This document shows positions 8,596-18,568 of a DNA stretch of 64,000 nt, in pieces (positions within the stretch are counted from its first letter, which is position 1; each line of letters opens with the position of its first letter). The stretch is from NCBI GenBank assembly GCA_963837335.1, contig CAWINS010000028.1, positions 39,485 through 103,484 of the forward strand, in the 5' to 3' direction. A model generated the notes under the pieces. It was not told the origin of the DNA, did no database searches, and saw only the letters and a program-made list of their open reading frames with translations. Source of the stretch: RYN-230 sp963837335 (GTDB taxonomy: Bacteria; Actinomycetota; Actinomycetes; Streptosporangiales; Streptosporangiaceae). A program made the position numbers and the translations under genes.

Positions 8596-11497
8596 TCATT
8601 CCGCGAACGCCTCGGCCGGCGGGCAGGCGCAGACCAGGTTCCGGTCGCCGTACGCCTGGTCGATGCGGCGCACCGGGGGCCAGTACTTGACCCGCCGGTC
8701 ACCGGCCATCGGATACGCCGCCTCGGCCCGCTCGTACGGGTGCTTCCAGTCCGCCTCGAGCAGCATGGACGCGGTGTGCGGGGCGTTCCGCAGCGGGTTG
8801 TCCTGGCTGTCGTACTCGCCGGAGGCGACCATCTCGATCTCCCGGCGGATCGCGATCATGGCGTCGCAGAACCGGTCCAGTTCGGCCAGGTCCTCGCTCT
8901 CGGTGGGCTCGATCATGAGCGTGCCAGCGACCGGGAACGACATGGTCGGCGCGTGAAATCCATAGTCGATGAGGCGCTTGGCCACGTCCTCGACCGTCAC
9001 CCCGGTCTGCCGGGTGATGGGCCGGATGTCCAGGATGGCTTCGTGCGCGACGAGGCCGCCCTGCCCGGTGTAGAGCACCGGGTAGTGCGGGGCCAGCCGG
9101 GCGGCCACGTAGTTGGCGGCGAGGATGGCCACCTGGGTGGCCCGGCGCAGGCCGTCGGGTCCCATCATCCGGATGTAGGCCCAGGAGATCGGCAGGATCC
9201 CCGCCGAGCCGTACGGCGCCGCGGCTACCTGGTGGGCGTGGGCTGACGCCTGGCTCGCCCGCTCGGGCAGGAACGGCGCGAGGTGGGCCCGGGCCGCGAC
9301 GGGGCCGACGCCGGGGCCGCCGCCGCCGTGCGGGATGCAGAACGTCTTGTGCAGGTTCAGGTGCGACACGTCCGCGCCGAACCACCCCGGCCGGGCCAGG
9401 CCGACCAGGGCGTTCAGGTTCGCGCCGTCCACGTACACCTGGCCGCCCGCCGCGTGGACCGCCTCGCAGACCTGGGTCACGGTCTCCTCGAACACCCCGT
9501 TGGTGGACGGGTAGGTGAGCATGATCGCGCCGATCTGCCCGCCCCGGGATTCCAGCTTGGCGTGCAGGTCGGCGAGGTCGATCGCGCCGTCGGGGCCGCA
9601 CTTGACCACCACGACCCGCAGGCCCGCCAGGACCGCGCTGGCCGCGTTGGTCCCGTGCGCCGACTCGGGGATCAGGCAGATGTCCCGGCCGGCGTCGCCG
9701 CGGGAACTGTGGTAGCCCCGGATGGCCAGCAGGCCGGCCAGCTCACCCTGTGATCCCGCGTTCGGCTGCACCGACACCGCGTCGTACCCGGTGATCTCGG
9801 CCAGCCAGCGTTCCAGGTCGGTGATCAGCTCGTGGTACCCGGCGGCCTGCCCGGCGGGCCCGAACGGATGCAGGTCGGCGAACCCGGGCCAGGTCACCGC
9901 CTCCATCTCGGCGGCCGCGTTCAGCTTCATCGTGCACGAGCCGAGCGGGATCATCGAGCGGTCCAGCGCGATATCGAAGTCGGCCAGGCGGCGCAGGTAA
10001 CGCAGCATGGCCGTCTCACTCCGGTGTTCGTGGAAGACCGGGTGGCCGAGGAACCCCGAGCTCCGGGCCAGGCCGGCCGGGAGCACCGGGCCGGAGTCGG
10101 CGAGCTGGCCCGGCACCGTGGCGCCCGGCTGCCCGCCGGCCAGCACCGTCGGCCACCTCGAGTAGCTCGGCGTCCGTGGTGGTCTCGTCGCAGGCGATGC
10201 CGACCGTGTCGGCGTCGGCCAGGAACAGGGTGTAGCCGGCCGCCCGGGCCCGGGCCACGGCGTCGGCCGCGCCGCCCTCCAGGCGCACCCGGATCGTGTC
10301 GAAGAACCCGCCGGAGGGCGCATCCAGCCCGCTGGCCCGCAGCGTGGCGGCCAGCCGGGCCGCCCGCCGGTGCACGCTGGCCGCGATCCCGGCCAGCCCG
10401 CCGGGGCCGTGGTACACCGCGTACATAGCCGCCATCACGGCCAGCAGCACCTGCGCGGTGCAGATGTTGCTGGTCGCCTTTTCCCGGCGGATGTGCTGCT
10501 CGCGGGCTTGCAGCGCCAGCCGGTAGGCCGGCCTGCCGTCCGCGTCGAGGGAGACGCCGACCAGGCGGCCCGGCAGCTGACGGCGCAGCTCGTCGCGGAC
10601 CGACATGTAGGCCGCGTGCGGGCCGCCGTAGCCCATCGGCACGCCGAACCGCTGCGTGCTGCCCACCGCGATGTCGGCGCCCAGCTCCCCCGGCGGCATC
10701 AGCAGGGTCAGGGCCAGCAGGTCGGCGGCGACGGCGGCGAGCGCACCGCGGCCGTGCGCGGCGTCGATGACCGGGCGCAGGTCGCGGATCTCGCCACTGG
10801 CCCCGGGGTACTGCAGCAGGACCCCGAACAGCTCGTCGCCGGGCTGCGCCGCGATCACCTCCGGGGTGACCGGGGCGACCACCAGCTCGATGCCGAGCGG
10901 CTCGGCCCGGGTAGCCAGCACGGCCAGGGTCTGCGGCAGGCAGTCCGCGTCGGCCAGGAAGATGCGGCCCCGCCGGGCCGACCGCCGGGCCAGCGTCATC
11001 GCCTCGGCGGCCGCGGTCGCCTCATCCAGCAGGGACGCACCGGCGACCGGCAGCGCGGTCAGATCCTCGACCAGGGTCTGGAAGGTGAGCAGGGCCTCCA
11101 GCCGGCCCTGGGAGATCTCCGGCTGGTAGGGGGTGTAGGCGGTATACCAGGCCGGGTTCTCCAGCACGTTGCGGCGGATCACCGCCGGGGTGTGGGTGCC
11201 GTAGTAGCCCAGCCCGATCATGGAACGGGTCACGGTGTTCCGGCCCGCCAGGCGGCGCAGCTCATCCAGCGCCTCCGCCTCGGACAGCGCAGGCGGCAGG
11301 CTCAGCGGCCGCGGATCCCCGATACCCGGCGGCAGCGCCGCCTGGGTCAGCTCGTCAAGCGAAGCGTGCCCGGTGGCGGCGAGCATCCGCTCCTGCTCGG
11401 CCGGAGACGGCCCGATGTGACGTGACTCAAAGTTCGGTGACCCAGAGGTCTGCATGCCAAAGGCCGGTGCGTCAAAAGCCTGTGCTTCAAAGGTCAT
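8596..11497 (-). CDS. gcvP: Glycine dehydrogenase (decarboxylating), P protein; frame broken once
   Basis: PLP-dependent P protein of the glycine cleavage system, which decarboxylates glycine and passes the aminomethyl group to GcvH. The N-terminal half (11497 to about 10150) carries TRSMIGLGYYGTHTP and YTPYQPEISQGRLEALL. The C-terminal half carries MIPLGSCTMKLNAAAEME and the PLP lysine segment DVSHLNLHKTFCIPHGGGGP. The halves are in different frames; one extra base at about 10148-10155 accounts for this, and removing it gives 966 residues, the family's normal length. The start ATG has GGAGG five bases upstream. A glycine riboswitch precedes it. Most likely a sequence error, though a true frameshift is not excluded. 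Confidence 0.93.
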
Positions 11498-11599
11498 CGG
11501 AGCCTCCAGAGGGGAGCCGCCAGGCACGTCCATGCCCGGGTGGGTCCTCCCCCTCTGTCGCCGCCAGCCCGCTCGCAGGACGCTGGGCCAGCGCGTGAA

Positions 11600-11702
11600 C
11601 TCCAGAGATGCCTGTCCCGTCCGGTCCTGGGTGCCTGAGAGGTTCCGGGGAGGTTGCCCCTTCGGCGTCCCGCGCTGGCTGCTCGGGATCTCTCCCGGAC
11701 GG
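11600..11702 (-). promoter_or_regulatory. Glycine riboswitch (single aptamer visible)
   Basis: On the minus strand this leader shows the hallmark order of a glycine aptamer: GGGAGAGATC, then GCCGAAGGGGCAA, then CCTCTCAGGCACCCAGGACC, ending with a CTCTGGAG-like segment near 11600. It sits about 100 nt upstream of the gcvP start, where glycine riboswitches normally activate glycine cleavage genes when glycine is abundant. I see only one aptamer copy; the remaining leader (11498-11600) may form the expression platform but shows no second aptamer core. The rest of the gap to 11814 holds nothing I recognise. Confidence 0.9.
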
Positions 11703-11814
11703 TGTGATCAGCAGTACCGAGCTTACCCGAGCCTGCCCCGGCCGCCTGCTGACCCGCCGGCTGGATCAGTCGGCCCCGAAGCCGCCGGCCTAAGGGTCAG
11801 CCGATCCGGCGGGC

Positions 11815-12429
<615 letters not shown>

Positions 12430-12726
12430 GCCTGCCTCCACCCGGGAGTGAGCCACCCTGGGTACTCGTCTCGCACGGTAGGCCGCCAGCGCCGGGCGCG
12501 TCAACGATCGCCCACGGCGCGTCGCTGTGTTAGTCCGGGGGGGCGACCCCCCTGGACCCCCCGCCATCCGCAGCCTCGGCCGAGACCCGCCTGCGGCGGG
12601 CCTGGCCTCGGACCGCAGATACGCGATGGCTTACGCCCTAACTACAGCTCTGGCCCCGGCTGACCCCACCGGCCCGTGGCTTACGCCTAGCTACATCTCC
12701 CCGCCGCTGGCGCCCAGCTGGTCTCG
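12430..12726. other. Intergenic region with G/C-tract hairpin and phased repeats
   Basis: Nearly 300 bases separate the bifunctional nuclease stop from the resR-like start. A run of seven G followed by CGA and six C (12537-12552) can fold into a short very stable hairpin, possibly a terminator of the nuclease transcript. The part nearer the nuclease stop contains a pair of direct repeats, listed separately. I see no coding sequence I would defend here. Confidence 0.6.
12627..12699 (-). repeat. Two direct repeats exactly 50 bp apart upstream of the resR homologue
   Basis: The 11-mer TGGCTTACGCC begins at 12627 and again at 12677. Similarity continues as CTAACTACAGCTC versus TAGCTACATCTC, so on the minus strand both copies read TGTAG-TTA/CTA-GGCGTAAGCCA with a one-base difference in length. 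A 50-bp offset is close to five helical turns, which would put both on the same DNA face. Duplicated promoters or regulator-binding sites are possible; function is inferred only from position. Confidence 0.75.
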
Positions 12727-13197
12727 CTAGGTTGCGCGGCCGAAGTCTTCGGGGGTGATCGTGTCGAGGAACTCGCGGAACTTCTCGACTTCGTCTTCCT
12801 GCTCGTCCGGGATGGCTACGCCCGCCTCGTCGAGGACCTCCTCGCTGGCGTAGATGGCCGCGCCGGTGCGCAGGGCGAGGGCGATGGAATCCGATGGCCT
12901 GGCGCTGACTTCCTTCCCGTTCGAGAAGATCAGGTCCGCGAAGAAGATGCCGTCCCGGAGCGCCGTGATATTCACGGTCTGCAGCTGGACTTCGAGGGCT
13001 TCCAGCACATCCCGGAACAAGTCATGGGTGAGCGGGCGCGCCGGGACCATGCCCTGCTGGGCAAAAGCGATCGCGGTTGCCTCGACCGGCCCGATCCAGA
13101 TCGGCAGGTAACGGTCCCCCTGCGTCTCCTTCAGCAGGACGATGGGCTGGTTCGTGGGCATCTCGACCCGGACGCCGACGACCTCCATCTTCCTCAC
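12727..13197 (-). CDS. Bifunctional DNase/RNase (DUF151) family protein
   Basis: A 156-residue acidic cytoplasmic protein of the BFN/DUF151 family, whose plant and archaeal members have nuclease activity. Recognisable parts are the start MRKMEVVGVRVEMPTNQP, the LPIWIGPVEATAIAFAQQG segment, and ARPSDSIALALRTGAAIYAS, which are the most conserved stretches of the family. GTG start at 13197 with GGAG five bases upstream. It lies between two MerR-type regulator genes, the Rv1829 position in the mycobacterial order. The family name rests on strong motif conservation; whether this copy has nuclease activity is unknown. Confidence 0.92.
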   Translation of the reverse strand: MRKMEVVGVRVEMPTNQPIVLLKETQGDRYLPIWIGPVEATAIAFAQQGMVPARPLTHDLFRDVLEALEVQLQTVNITALRDGIFFADLIFSNGKEVSARPSDSIALALRTGAAIYASEEVLDEAGVAIPDEQEDEVEKFREFLDTITPEDFGRAT

Positions 13198-13359
13198 GGC
13201 GGCTCCGTCCTCATACGCGCCTGACGCGCTGCCTCATGCGGGGGCCCTGCGGTGGGCACTCCCTAGCCAACGTACACCCGTGCCGGCCGAAAGTGCGGTG
13301 GCGGCCGGCCCCGGCGGGCCGGCGGCAGGCGGCGGGAATCAGCTCCCGGCCAGGCCCGG

Positions 13360-14187
13360 TCACGCCCCGGACCTGGCCGCGGCCGGGCCGGCGAAACCTG
13401 GCTCGTCATACCCCGAACCCCCCAGCCTGACCTCGGCCTGGGCGGCATGAACGCCCCCCGCCGGCCGGGCGGTTCCCGGGCCCCCCGCCGCCCCGGCGGA
13501 CTGGGCCGCCTGGGCCAGCCCGTCCGTCTCCAGGCCGGCGTCGGCCAGGGCACTGCCCATCAGGGAGCCGTGCAACTGCAGCGACAGGGCCGCGATTTCC
13601 TGGGCGATCTGGCCGGCCCGCTCGCGTGACCCGGGGTTGCGCTGCCGCCGCGTGGGCGCCACCACCTGCTCGATCAGTGAAGTCTCCCGCTCTACGGCGG
13701 CCCGGACAGCGCGCAGGTGACGCGCCTGGACCCCGTAGCGGCCGAGCGCGACGATGATCCGGGCGGCATCCAGGGCCTCCGGCCCGTACTGCCGTCCTGA
13801 GGGCCGGACCAGGCCGAAGTCTTCCAGTTCGGTGAGGTAACCCTCGTCGATCCCGGCCGCGTCCAGCAGTTCCCGCCGGCTCAGCGGCCGGCGCCGGTGC
13901 GGCGGCCCGTCGCCGTCGTCCTTGGCGTCGTCCTCGGCGGCGGCCAGCCGGTCCTTGATCACCCGCAGCGGGAGGTACTCGTCGCGCTGGGCGGTCAGGA
14001 TATAACGCAGCCGTGCCACGTCGGCGGGGCTGAACCGCCGGTACTTGGACGGCGACCGGGCAGGCTGGATCAGCCCCTCGGACTCCAGGAACCGGATCTT
14101 GGACACGCTGACATCCGGGAACTCGCCGCGGAGCTGGGCCAGCACCTCACCGATGCCAAAAGAAGCCCGGGCCGGCGATGCGTTCAT
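13360..14187 (-). CDS. ftsR: MerR-type transcription regulator, FtsR (Rv1828) homologue
   Basis: A 275-residue regulator with an N-terminal MerR-like winged helix (FGIGEVLAQLRGEFPDVSVS; SKYRRFSPADVARLRYILTA). A second helical domain carries an unusual Tyr-Leu-Thr-Glu-Leu-Glu segment and ends in a long Ala/Gly-rich tail from about residue 225. In Corynebacterium glutamicum the homologue FtsR activates ftsZ, and the mycobacterial homologue is Rv1828. It overlaps the 3' end of garA by four bases (ATGA), so the two are translationally coupled. The bifunctional nuclease follows after a 162-bp gap. The ftsZ target is inferred from homologues, not visible here. Confidence 0.9.
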   Translation of the reverse strand: MNASPARASFGIGEVLAQLRGEFPDVSVSKIRFLESEGLIQPARSPSKYRRFSPADVARLRYILTAQRDEYLPLRVIKDRLAAAEDDAKDDGDGPPHRRRPLSRRELLDAAGIDEGYLTELEDFGLVRPSGRQYGPEALDAARIIVALGRYGVQARHLRAVRAAVERETSLIEQVVAPTRRQRNPGSRERAGQIAQEIAALSLQLHGSLMGSALADAGLETDGLAQAAQSAGAAGGPGTARPAGGVHAAQAEVRLGGSGYDEPGFAGPAAARSGA

Positions 14188-14723
14188 GCCCCTACCTGGG
14201 CGCCCCCGCCGCCACGCTCATACTGGGGCCGCCGCCCGGTCAGGAAGACCAGCCGGAACTTGCCGACCTGCACCTCGTCGCCGCCGTTCAGCGGTGCTTC
14301 CTCGATCCGCTCCTGGTTGACGTAGGTGCCATTGAGGCTGCCGACGTCGCGGACGCTGAAACGGTCGCCATGGCGGTAGAACTCGGCGTGCCTGCGCGAG
14401 ACCGTCACGTCGTCGAGGAAGATGTCGCTGTCCCGGTGCCGGCCGGCCGTGGTGATGTCGTGGTCGAGCAGGAACCGGCTGCCCGCGTTCGGGCCGCGCC
14501 TGACCACCAGCAGCGCGGTGCCCGGCGGTAGCTGCTCCTGGCCGGCCTGGTCGGTGAACTCGTCGTAGTCGGCTTCGGCTGCGTCGCCGCCCAGCGAGAT
14601 GGTCGAGGTGGTTTCGCCGGGGCGCTCGGCCCCGCCGCGCGCCAGCATCGTCCCGCAATGCAGGCAAAAACGCGCGTCGTCAGGATTTGCCTGACCGCAG
14701 CGTGTGCAGTAGATGCTCGGCAT
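14184..14723 (-). CDS. garA: FHA-domain regulator GarA (OdhI) with zinc-ribbon N-terminus
   Basis: Small phosphoprotein that, unphosphorylated, binds and inhibits 2-oxoglutarate dehydrogenase and related enzymes; phosphorylation by Ser/Thr kinases releases it. The ATG at 14723 starts MPSIYCTRCGQANPDDARFC, a four-cysteine zinc ribbon not present in mycobacterial GarA. The phospho-acceptor motif GETTSTIS follows at about residue 40. The FHA domain (about residues 75-165) keeps AGRHRDSDIFLDDVTVSRRH and SLNGTYVNQERI. The frame is open 98 codons upstream, but that part is low-complexity and lacks homology. Translation is coupled to ftsR by an ATGA overlap. Confidence 0.92.
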   Translation of the reverse strand: MPSIYCTRCGQANPDDARFCLHCGTMLARGGAERPGETTSTISLGGDAAEADYDEFTDQAGQEQLPPGTALLVVRRGPNAGSRFLLDHDITTAGRHRDSDIFLDDVTVSRRHAEFYRHGDRFSVRDVGSLNGTYVNQERIEEAPLNGGDEVQVGKFRLVFLTGRRPQYERGGGGAQVGA

Positions 14724-15145
14724 GTCGAGGCCCAGCCTCTCCTCTGCTGGCCATGGGCTCGGGGCGGGGACTACGTCGGACCCGGCCCGTTCCCGGTGCT
14801 CGGACGTTGCATGCTCCGTGGACGCGGTCCACGCTACCTGGGCTTCGCCCGGCCGGTCCATGCGCCACGCGCGTCGTCCCGCCGGGGTGAACCGCGCCCA
14901 CCATCCCCGGCGCCGTCCTGGCCCGGGGGCTGACTCGACGCCACCGGACCCGCCCGGGGTGCTTTCGCGACGTCTCCGCCACATTCTGGCCGCACCTCCG
15001 ACGCACGACTCGTGCACGCTCCGATGAGGTGGATTGTCTCATGGGTGGCGATGCCCTTGCTGGACACTGAGCTGGCCAGCTTAATGCCCCCGCCGGCCGC
15101 TGGCTCGTTTATTGCCTGATCGTGCCGCTTCGCGACGGCTCGCGG
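14724..15145. other. Upstream region of garA, no gene supported
   Basis: About 420 bases between the stop of the nucleotidyltransferase gene and garA, both minus strand. The garA frame is open through most of it but encodes an Arg/Gly/Pro-rich stretch with no recognisable domain. The AT-richer part near 15030-15080 is the likeliest promoter location. I could not identify -35/-10 elements with confidence. Confidence 0.5.
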
Positions 15146-17644
15146 CTAGCTACCCGCCCGCTCCGCGACGGCGGCCCACTCGTCTAGCAGCGCCTGCACG
15201 GTGTCTGCGTCCGCGCCCTCGGCCCACAGGTGGGTCACTGCGTCCGCCGGGTCGGGCAGCACCAGCACCCAGCCGCCATCCGGCTCGACGATCCGGACCC
15301 CGTCGGTGGTGTCCACGGTCCGGTCGCCTGCGGCCTCCACGACCGTGCGCATCACGCTGCCCTTGGCCGCCCACGGCGTGGGCATGGAGCGCCGCAGCAG
15401 ATGCGCGGTCGGGATCCGGGCGTCGATCTGGCTGAGCGACAGCCGGGTCCGGGCGACCAGCCCGAGCAGCCGGGCGAACGCCGCGATCCCGTCCAGGTTC
15501 CGGCTGAACTCCGGCACCACGAACCCGCCCCGGCCGTCACCGCCGAAAATTACATCGTCACCCGCGGTGGCCTCGGTCAGGCCGTGCAGCGAGGTCGGGG
15601 TCCAGTCCACGTGCACGCCGTGGAACCGGCAGACTTGCTCGGCCACCCGGGTGGTCGTCACCGGCAGCGCCACCCGGCCGGACCGCCGCTCCGCCGCGAT
15701 CAGGTCCAGCGCGACCAGCAGGGCCCGGTCGTCACTGATCATCGCGCCCTTGTCGTCCACCAGCATGATCCGCTCACCGACCTGGTCGAACCGGACCCCG
15801 AACGCCGCCCGGGACGAGGCGACCAGCTCGGACAGCCGCTGCATGCCCGCCCGGACCTGGGCCAGGCTCTGCGTCGGGCTGGCCTCGTCCAGCCGGTTGT
15901 TCACGGTGAGCGCCTCCACCCCCAGCCGGCCGAGCAGGCTGGGCAGGACCAGCGACACCGTGCCGCCCGCGCAGTCCACCACGACCTTCAGTCCCGCCTC
16001 GCGCACCCCGGTCAGGTCAACGCTGCGGGCCAGTTCCTGCGTGTAGGACTCGACGACCCGGGACGGGTAGGTGAGCTCGGCGATCTCGCCGGGGAAGGCC
16101 CGCCGGTACTCCTGCCGGGAGAAAACCCGTTCCAGCTTGCGTGCGGCCGTCTGGGACAGTTCCGCGCCGCCCTCGTCCAGGAACACGATGTCGATGGACT
16201 GCGGATCACCAGAAGTGGTGCGCAGCGCGACTCCCCCGCTGCACACGCTGCGGGACGTCTGGAACCGGGCCACCGGCAGCGGCTGTGCCTCCAGGTCCAC
16301 CACGTTGATGGCGCTGGCGTTCAGCGCGCACTGCACCGCCCGTTTCAGCGCCCGCGCGGCGCGCGACACATCACGCGAGGTGGTGACCATCGACCCCTTC
16401 TTCAGCGTGGTCGCGTAGGCGCTGGTCAGCCGCACGCACAGCTCCGGGGTGATCTCCACGTTGACCAGGCCGGATACGCCGCGCGGCCCGAACAGGGTGC
16501 GCTGGCCGCGGGATTCCCAGATGACGCTGGTATTCACCACCGCGCCGGCCTCGATGGTCTTGAACGGGTAGACCTTGACGCCGGCGGACAGGTACGCCTC
16601 CGGCTCGATCACGCACTCGTCGCCGACCACAGCGCCTTCCTCGATCCGCGCGGAGGGCATCACGTCGGTGTTCTTGCCGATGACGCAGCCGCGCAGGGTG
16701 ACACCCTGGCCCACGTAGACGTTGTTGTGCACCACGGCGCGGTGCAGGAACGCGCCCTCCTTGACCACCACGTTGCTGCCCAGCACGGTGAACTCACGCA
16801 GTTCCGCGCCCGCCTCGACCTTGGCGTAGTCGCCGATGCAGACCGGGCCGGACAGCAGGGCCTCCGGGTCCACCTCGGCGCCATCGGCCACCCAGACCCC
16901 CGGTGACACCTCGAACCCGTCGATCTCGGTGTCTACCCGGCCGGACAGCACGTCGGCCTGGGCCTTGAGATAGCTCTCGTGCGTGCCGACGTCCTCCCAG
17001 TAGCCATCCGCGATCCAGCCGAACAGCGGCGCCCCGCGCTTGAGCAGGGCCGGGAACACGTCACCAGACCAGTCCACCGACTCCCCGGGCGCCACCTCGG
17101 CCAGCACCTCGGGCTCCATCACGTAGATCCCGGTGTTGACCGTGTCCGAGAACACCTGCCCCCAGGTGGGCTTCTCCAGGAACCGCTGGATCCGGCCGTC
17201 CTCGCCGACGATCACGATGCCGAACTCCAGCGGGTTGGGTACCCGGGTGAGCCCCACGGTGACCAGGGCGCCGTTTTCCTTGTGCGCGCGGACCATGGCG
17301 GTCAGGTCGATATCGGTCAGCGCATCCCCGGAGATCACCAGGAACGGCTCGTCCCGCAGTGCGTCCTCGGCGTTCTTGACGCTGCCCGCGGTGCCGAGCG
17401 GGGCCTCCTCCGTGGCGTACTGGAGGCTCATCCCCACGTCCTCGCCGTCGCCGAAGTAGTTGCGCACCAGCGAGGCCAGGAACTGGACGGTGACCACCGT
17501 CTCGTCGAAGCCGTGCCGCTTCAGCAGCCGCAGCACGTGTTCCATGATCGGCTTGTTGCACACGGGCAGCAGCGGCTTGGGCTGATTGGCGGTCATCGGG
17601 CGCAGCCGGGTGCCCTCTCCGCCGGCCATTACAACGGCCTTCAC
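15146..17644 (-). CDS. Mannose-1-phosphate guanylyltransferase with degenerate phosphomannomutase-like domain
   Basis: An 832-residue protein in three parts. Residues 1-230 are a sugar-phosphate nucleotidyltransferase (KAVVMAGGEGTRLRPMT, NQPKPLLPVCNKPIMEHVL). Residues about 250-365 are left-handed beta-helix hexapeptide repeats. Residues about 380-832 resemble a phosphohexomutase. Such proteins are annotated as GDP-mannose enzymes for glycan precursors. In the third part the catalytic serine loop TASHNP is replaced by TTSGDP and the DGDxDR metal loop appears as DQVGER, so mutase activity is doubtful. GTG at 17644 is chosen because AAGGAGG lies nine bases upstream and homology starts there. 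It follows the CDP-alcohol phosphatidyltransferase gene on the same strand, 171 bp away. Confidence 0.88.
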   Translation of the reverse strand: MKAVVMAGGEGTRLRPMTANQPKPLLPVCNKPIMEHVLRLLKRHGFDETVVTVQFLASLVRNYFGDGEDVGMSLQYATEEAPLGTAGSVKNAEDALRDEPFLVISGDALTDIDLTAMVRAHKENGALVTVGLTRVPNPLEFGIVIVGEDGRIQRFLEKPTWGQVFSDTVNTGIYVMEPEVLAEVAPGESVDWSGDVFPALLKRGAPLFGWIADGYWEDVGTHESYLKAQADVLSGRVDTEIDGFEVSPGVWVADGAEVDPEALLSGPVCIGDYAKVEAGAELREFTVLGSNVVVKEGAFLHRAVVHNNVYVGQGVTLRGCVIGKNTDVMPSARIEEGAVVGDECVIEPEAYLSAGVKVYPFKTIEAGAVVNTSVIWESRGQRTLFGPRGVSGLVNVEITPELCVRLTSAYATTLKKGSMVTTSRDVSRAARALKRAVQCALNASAINVVDLEAQPLPVARFQTSRSVCSGGVALRTTSGDPQSIDIVFLDEGGAELSQTAARKLERVFSRQEYRRAFPGEIAELTYPSRVVESYTQELARSVDLTGVREAGLKVVVDCAGGTVSLVLPSLLGRLGVEALTVNNRLDEASPTQSLAQVRAGMQRLSELVASSRAAFGVRFDQVGERIMLVDDKGAMISDDRALLVALDLIAAERRSGRVALPVTTTRVAEQVCRFHGVHVDWTPTSLHGLTEATAGDDVIFGGDGRGGFVVPEFSRNLDGIAAFARLLGLVARTRLSLSQIDARIPTAHLLRRSMPTPWAAKGSVMRTVVEAAGDRTVDTTDGVRIVEPDGGWVLVLPDPADAVTHLWAEGADADTVQALLDEWAAVAERAGS

Positions 17645-17815
17645 CGGTGGCGGGCCTCCTTCACCATTGTCCGGGCGAGATTCCTTCGTCCCCGCGTGCA
17701 TTCCGGCCTGCGGAATGGCCCAGCGGTTCGAGCCCAGTGATTCGAGCCCAGTGGTTATAGCAAGCGTGCCTCCATCATGACGGGCGGCTCGCGGCCGGCC
17801 AACGCCGCTACCTGG

Positions 17816-18526
17816 TTAGCCATCCGGTTGTCCCGGTTCGGCCACCTCACCGCCACCAGAGGTGAGCCGCCAGGCCTGGATCAGGTACACCGCGGCCGCG
17901 CACCAGTACAGCGCGGTGCCCCAGATCACGAACGCCCAGCCGACCACCTTGGCCACCAGGGCGGCGTCGCCGGCGTACGCGCCCAGGAGGAGCAGCGGAA
18001 ACGCGTAGAACAGGCACAGCGTCGCGGCCTTGCCCACGAAGCTGACCTGCAGTGGCTCCCAGCCCCGGGCCCGCAGCCGGAGCAGGGCCACCGCGAGCAC
18101 CAGTTCCCGGCCGACCAGCACCCCCACCAGCCACCACGGGATCAGGGCGCGGATGGCGAGCCCGATGAGCATGACGCCGATGTACAGCCGGTCCGCGGTA
18201 GGGTCGAGCACCTGCCCCAGCCGGCTCTCCTGATGCAGGGCCCGGGCCAGCTTCCCGTCCAGCCAGTCCGACGCCGCCGCGCCGATCAGCAGGATGACGG
18301 CCCAGCCGTCCGCGTGCGGGCCGAGCACCAGCCAGAGGAACACCGGGACACCGAGCAGCCGCGCGATGCTGATCGCGTTCGGCACGGTCCATATCCGGTC
18401 CGGCAGCCGGTCCGGGTCTGGCGGCGGCGTGGTCACGCCCGCGGCAGGAACGGCGCTGCCCGCCTGTTCCCCCTGCGCCGCGGCGCCTGGGGCACTGCTG
18501 TTCGGGGCACTGCTGTTACCGGCCAC
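17816..18526 (-). CDS. CDP-alcohol phosphatidyltransferase family membrane protein
   Basis: Integral membrane enzyme that moves a phosphatidyl group from CDP-diacylglycerol to an alcohol such as glycerol phosphate or inositol phosphate. The 236-residue product has a Pro/Ala-rich cytosolic N-terminus (residues 1-45) and about five membrane segments. The complete family motif is present: SDWLDGKLAR followed by the conserved Gly and LDPTADR (D-G-x2-A-R-x8-G-x3-D-x3-D). A PgsA2-like protein occupies a similar place near garA in mycobacteria, so a phosphatidylglycerophosphate synthase-like role is plausible. The alcohol substrate cannot be read from the sequence. Confidence 0.9.
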   Translation of the reverse strand: MAGNSSAPNSSAPGAAAQGEQAGSAVPAAGVTTPPPDPDRLPDRIWTVPNAISIARLLGVPVFLWLVLGPHADGWAVILLIGAAASDWLDGKLARALHQESRLGQVLDPTADRLYIGVMLIGLAIRALIPWWLVGVLVGRELVLAVALLRLRARGWEPLQVSFVGKAATLCLFYAFPLLLLGAYAGDAALVAKVVGWAFVIWGTALYWCAAAVYLIQAWRLTSGGGEVAEPGQPDG

Positions 18527-18568
18527 GGCGCGGGCCCCCTAGTTCGTGGTGCACACCCGTGGCCGACC

